This document shows, piece by piece, positions 58,701-64,000 of a DNA stretch of 64,000 nucleotides. The stretch covers positions 102,202 through 166,201 of the forward strand of contig JAJEKV010000130.1 of assembly GCA_021234155.1 (NCBI GenBank), read 5' to 3'. Numbering within the stretch: the first letter of the stretch is position 1; each line of letters starts with the position of its first letter. A program made the translations under genes and the position numbers. The notes under the pieces were generated by a model. It ran no database searches and was not told the DNA's origin. It saw nothing but the letters and a program-made list of their open reading frames with translations. This DNA is from Isoetes taiwanensis (lineage: Eukaryota; Streptophyta; Lycopodiopsida; Isoetales; Isoetaceae).

Positions 58701-61700
58701 CAAGCAAAGACATGTATGCACTAAGCACACATTAAGCATTTGTTTCCATACATTTTGGTACATATGAACTCAAACATTAGAGGACACATGCTCTTATTGA
58801 TAATAACTTTACGTAAAACATCCTAAAACCCCAACAAAAAAAGGACACGAACAATTACGTAACAAAAATGCATCAATTACCTGGTTATTGGATTTGTGCT
58901 TTCTACTTGTTCAAATTTCCGTGCTTTGCATTTGTGTTTTGGATCAAGTCACCACTTCTACCACACACAGTCGCCGATTCCTAGACGCTTCATTGAACTG
59001 CAGCGAGAGCAGTATGAGATCGATGAGCGAACGTAGAGTATACTATAATCTTTACCGCCGATGAAATCAGAATTAAATCTTCCACTTTTAAATTTATAAC
59101 GCTTTTAATTAACTATTCCGCTTATATTTGCATAAATTTAAATTAGGTTTTTAGTAATTTAAGAACTATTAATTATTACTTAAGAACGATATGTACTCTA
59201 TTTACCACTACGGACCACCAATCTATTCAGGTTCCTACCATCGGTTCCAAGATCATCTCACCTCCTGTTCAAACGATCTTTCATCGAGCCACCATTCGGA
59301 CGAGCTCTCAATCCCATCCGATGTCCGCCAACTATGGTGAGCGTGATTCCATCTCAATGCACTTCTCTTTGTTCTCATTTTTCGCCCTTATTCTTCCAAA
59401 TGAATTTCGTTCTTTATCGCTAAGTTCCGAGAAGAATGCCATCTTTAACAAAGAAACTTAAATTTAGCAGGCTTATAAAACGCGATCCAATCCAAATTCA
59501 ATGTGTCATGCAGTGGAAACAGCTTCAGAAGATTGCATGGCAACCCAATTATGAAGATGAGGTTTTCCCAAGAAGACATCCTATGAGCATTTAAGAAAGT
59601 GGGGTACATTTGCAGTAAGGGCCAAAAAGAACGTCTTCAAAAAGGTATGTATATTTGGATATTCAAAAAAAAAAAAGAATATATCATATCATCTCTAAGG
59701 TGATAAAAGTGTAGTCTTAATTCGGCGGATATCTTTAGTTTATCAACCCCATGAAACTACATTAATGAAAATATGTAGTTTCTCGGGGTTGGTCATAACG
59801 CCGAAAATCGGGCTTATTCAATGTTTTCGCTTACTGCATATGAAAAACAAACCAATGACGCAAAAGCATAGCAAAACTGCACCGTACCGGCTTATTCCAT
59901 ATGCCTAAAGTTATGTATATTTTCTTTTCGTAGGGCCGCGCTAGTACTTTCTTTATCTTTACATTATAAGTCACACAGTTTTACTTTATTCGGCTTCTTA
60001 ATCCTTTAAGAGAGCTCTGCTCCTAACTACCTTTGATAGGATGTGATCCTTTATCTTCCTCATGGATGTCGAGGTCTCCAAATCAGGTTATCGATCCCCG
60101 ATACTATAAATCAAATCCTTGTACTTATTTGTTGGCATGAGCCTTACTAAGAGCATGAGGAGTCTCGATATGTCCATAGATGCGAGTGTACTCCATGGCT
60201 CCCTCGACATACAGCCGCCTAATGATTCTCCAACTCTTTGAACGCTGAATGTAAAGACACTCAAGTAATATCTTATACGTATCCGGTGAAGTTGATGGTC
60301 GCCCGTGGAACTAGAACCGCTGTATTTGAAATCAGCGTCCATGCATAAGGAAAACTATTGCACCAGAACGAGAAAGTAATTAGCATGCATCTGTCACACG
60401 CCCCGCATTTGTATAGAGCCGCATGAAATTGAAAATGCCAAAACCAAAACCACCGCCGACGGATTAACCCAGTGGAAAACCAGAATCTAAAATACTAATA
60501 GAAATGGCGCCACATTCTATCATTCCAACATACATTATAACAAACGCATACAACGCGTAATGCGCAATCAAAATACAAAGCCGCGATTAGTTCATTGCTT
60601 CAGTCTTCATTGCTTTAGTTCATTATTTAGAGCGTATAGAAAGAGTTGGTGAAGATTCATGATCTAGATATCATAGATCATAGAGCAAGATCATAGGAGC
60701 GTATATGATCTATGATCATTATTTACTTCTATTATTTATCATTAATTAGAATGCATAGAGGAAGAGCTCGTGGAAATAGAATAACTTCATTATTTTAGAT
60801 CATTAATTAGAAATCGTATGAGGAAGAGCTAGTGAAGGAATAAGCCGCATCATACAGCAAAGACCACGCAACGCGATCAAGGTGGAGCGCGCCATTCATC
60901 CGCAAAAAGCAACCCGACAACCTGATTAAATTAATCGTGGTAAATATGATCGATGCATGTAAAAGCAATAACATGCTTTCGTAAAAATAACTAAAAGAAT
61001 GAGAGATACCAACCCATTTGGTGTTCTCAGACTGAATTGAGCCTTTGATTTCTGCAAGTCAAACCAAAGATCGAAAACCAAAGTAATAGCAAAATGCAGA
61101 AGTCGAAAGAAGCTTTTAACAATAAAACCAAAGCGATTCAAAAGTCGAGATTGTATATCGAAAAACCTTGAGAATTTCGGCTTACAAACCTTGAGCTGAA
61201 ATAACTTTGAGCCGAAACTCTAAGTCAAAAAAAGCCGGACAGCGCATATAGCTGAAGTTTAAAGAAGATAGAGTCTAAGTCGAGATCGATGCGTATAGCC
61301 GAGAAGCCAAACAGAATCGGGATTGAAGCGCATTGAAGTGTCTAGATAGCCGATTGAAGCGTATAGATGCCGTAAAAGCTCTAAAGCAAATAGCCGAAAA
61401 AGCTCGAAAAGCGAGTAGCCTAAAGCTCTGCAGAATGAAGCAGATAGATAGATCGTAAGGCAAGAGAAATGGGGTGCTCGGTAAAGCTGCAGCGTAGTTC
61501 CGAAAAGCGCACCAGCAGTATTCGAAGCTTCACCGCAGCCTGGAAGTCCGTAAGAGCACGCAGTGCCGAAAAGGGGAAAGGACTGCAAACCCATTAACTG
61601 CGAAAATTTTCAGACATACCATAATAATCAAGCGCGAATATTTTGCTGTGGTGGAGCAGAGCAGCAGGCGATTTACATTATTTATGTTGGTTAATATGGT

Positions 61701-62260
61701 TCATAAATAGTGCTTATAAGTTTAAAAGTTTATGAATTTGAATTTAGAAGTTTTAGTTTTAGGGGAAGTTTTAGGCTAAGGTTATATTTATTGAAGGTTA
61801 GAAGTTTTCATCCCTTACAACTTCTAACCCTAAAAGCAACTTAAAGCCTTAAAGCGCTTAAGGTTACAAACACAAAGGCTATAAGTTAATATATTATATA
61901 AACTTATTATTATTATAGAGATTGGGTTATTATAGGTTATTAAGGTTATTATTGCTGCTTAACTTTCATTTAAGAACATGTTAGAGATGTTATTTGGATA
62001 TAATCCTTACTATAGGTTTTATTCATTTTAGGTCAATGGCATGCAAAATGCTAAATCCCCTAAGGCCCCCTAATGATGGCAGGGATTCGGCGCAAAGAAA
62101 ATTCCAACTAATGAAGATGACAACATGATGGGAAAGGAAAGGAAAAGACCCAAATGAAAAGGATGAAGATGACAAAGATGATGGCAAAGGAAAAGGAAAG
62201 ACCCTAAATGAAAAGGATGATGCCACAGAGTGCTGAAATTGTGCTCTTATACTAGGGTCG
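58700..62260. other. AT-rich intergenic region with small repeats
   Basis: A degenerate unit (CATTAATTAGAA, then GAGGAAGAGCT) occurs three times at 60621-60655, 60740-60776 and 60801-60838. Between 61140 and 61450, AGCCGA and AAGCTC words recur, producing the minus-strand frames there. No gene is supported. Confidence 0.45.
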
Positions 62261-62263
62261 TGA

Positions 62264-63912
62264 TTGAAAAACAAAGGTCAAGATCCTGCATGCATGCAAC
62301 AGAGCAAAGAGGGAGAAGGGATTATTATTCTAGCAGATCCTATCAATGCAAAGAATGATGAAAAGATTAGGGAGGATGTGTTAGGGCAATCTCAAAATTA
62401 TATGACAATTGAAGGAAAAGGGTCTGTGCAAACAAGAATGCTCTTAAGCGAAGCCAACCAGGAGGTTCCAACCATTGTTGCATGGCCCAGGACGCTATCC
62501 AACCCGATGTGAACCACACGCCTCTATAGATGCAGAAACCATTGTCACCGTCAATAATGTTGCAGCAAGAGGTCACTCCAACCGCAAAACACATCCCGCA
62601 CCAAAAGATGTAAGTCGATTATGATTGTTCTCCGAAGCCCTGATGGTGGTTAGAGGGAAGTGGACAGCAGCAATTTCCAGATTAGAATGTTCATTAATAG
62701 AAGAGATGGTGGTAGTAAGAGCTTTTTGCTATATCAGAAATATGGTGATAGGCAGAGGGAATTTATGTACACTATATTTACCGCCAACCGATGATGAAAG
62801 ATCAAAGAAGAAAAGATTCCCATTGAACGGTGCGATATGTTCAAAAGCATGGATGGCTATACATGGAATTCCAACCCCCTTCTATCAACCCAAAAGAGAC
62901 ATAAAAAAATGGTAGCAAAAACTAAAAAATGCATGTAGGAACAAATGGCCCGTAAGCCTACCAAGAACCATAGCCCAGCGAAATATCTAAAAGACATGGA
63001 TTTCAACGCAAGAAAACACAAATACATATGTAAGAAGGATGAACAGTGGTAGAGTTATTGTTGAAAAGATTTTCATCCCATTGCACCCCGCAAGGTTACT
63101 GGCTATTAGAGGAAATAAAATGCATTGCTCAGGAACCTGGGAGTGGCTCTCATATCCCAGCCCGCCCTTGAAAAGTGGCCATGGAATAGGGCATTTAAGC
63201 ATGTGACCATAGTAACTTTCAAACAACTTTGCCAAGTGCAATTTATGCTAAGTCAAGGAGACACTCAGATAAGACGCACCAAGTCTAAGGGCAAAGATAA
63301 GGGAACATATGAAGGGGACCATATGACATCAACTATCATGTAGATCATCAACTTATTGGATGTGGAGGACCTTATTCCGCAGAATGGAACCTAATAACTA
63401 TCTATGTATTATACAGATAAAATGGACTCAACAAAAGACTTGTCTTCCACAATTCAAGTACATTCCTAAGTCATGTGGAAGATCATACCCTGCGATTTCA
63501 AATGACCTGGGCAATATTGCATGGGCAAATGCACCCATTAAGGCCATCTGGGCGAGTTAAGGAAGCATGTCCAGATTACGCATCATGAGGTGTTTAAGAA
63601 ACTATGAGAAGGGTTACAATGGTCACCTACGCAGATCCTACAGCCTACTGTGTAACTACATAGTGCATTGTTGGATGGAACTCCCTATCAGTATTGGAAA
63701 GTTTAGCAAGGCAGCATTTTAGGAGGAATGGACTTAATGAACATGTTGAGCTCAACATCTCGTGGCTAAACCTCCGTGATCTGCCCGTGAAAGTTCTCCT
63801 GCAACTGTGTAGATACCAGGCTGGTCAAAATAAGAACGTGTGGATGTTTCTTCCTATCCTACTTCAACACTGTGGGTGTTTTTTTTTGGAAGAGTCAATT
63901 TGGGGTTCCTAA
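62264..63912 (+). pseudogene. Broken plus-strand coding sequence, possibly transposase-related
   Basis: Successive frames (62264-62512, 62625-62915, 63125-63343, 63360-63560, 63694-63912) follow each other on one strand with few overlaps on the other. The clearest motif is FPLNGAICSKAWMAIHGIP (about 62817-62873), followed by a Lys-rich stretch; a C-x(3)-AW-x-HGI word of this kind is found in N-terminal regions of some plant and animal transposase-like proteins. Later readings include KWTQQKTCLP and LARQHFRRNGLNEHVE. Stops and frame changes rule out an intact gene. A relation to the HDGAGA-motif gene at 11.6-14.6 kb is possible, but I have no shared motif to prove it. Confidence 0.35.
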
Positions 63913-64000
63913 TGCCCTGACATACCCAAGGAGGATGGATGCATTGTTTGGAAAAATATAGTCATGTATTAGCAATACGTAACTGAACGAAGTACAACAA

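Noticed and set aside
1-64000. CRISPR arrays, rRNA genes, organellar insertions, intact tRNA genes
   Set aside because: I scanned for regularly spaced repeats, conserved rRNA words, chloroplast or mitochondrial gene sequences and full cloverleaf patterns and saw none; only isolated tRNA-like boxes are present.

Overview
The window reads as repeat-rich, gene-poor nuclear DNA of a land plant. The evidence is the element mix (CACTA/EnSpm, hAT, an LTR element with a tRNA-Asp-like primer site), spliceosomal introns, a trihelix DNA-binding domain and a CRINKLY4-like receptor kinase. A non-seed plant (bryophyte, lycophyte or fern) is my guess, based mainly on the style of the transposases; the sequence does not prove it. 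Nearly everything that looks like coding sequence is broken by stops or frameshifts, and I found no gene I would call certainly intact.

Layout. 0-5 kb: diverged repeats, including a copy of a repeat that recurs inverted at 17.8-18.5 kb, and a LINE-like 3' end. 5.1-11.0 kb: a decayed plus-strand gene with a coiled coil and a RING-like Cys/His cluster. It is split by a very young 4,230-bp LTR retrotransposon (6484-10713) in antisense orientation, with near-identical LTRs, a 5-bp target duplication, a primer-binding site and a polypurine tract but no recognisable gag-pol. 11.6-14.6 kb: a multi-exon, frameshifted minus-strand gene for a transposase-like protein with an HDGAGA motif. 15.4-19.1 kb: diverged repeats plus a short inverted-repeat element at 18548-18806. 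20.7-22.5 kb: a LINE-like 3' end, a long AAAAT microsatellite and an unrecognised coding fragment. 26.5-28.4 kb: a degenerate hAT transposase. 29.65 to about 38.3 kb: a CACTA/EnSpm element on the minus strand with a CACTACAAG terminus, a TGTGTCA-rich subterminal region, a DUF4216-like segment, a TNP2 transposase, and between them an apparent captured host-gene fragment.

39.5-42.4 kb: a plus-strand gene remnant whose reading frame is broken only by TGA codons, with a minus-strand trihelix exon (one TAG stop) inside its intron. 46.3-49.0 kb: a receptor-kinase pseudogene whose catalytic motifs are destroyed. 49-62 kb: AT-rich sequence with small duplications and one tRNA-like SINE candidate. 62.3-63.9 kb: broken plus-strand reading frames that may belong to another transposase-like gene.

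No operon-like cooperation exists here. The genes relate by insertion: elements landing in genes, genes or fragments carried inside elements, and decay. The most notable items are the exon-disrupting non-autonomous LTR element, the HDGAGA-motif family, the gene fragment inside the CACTA element, and the trihelix exon with a single nonsense codon.
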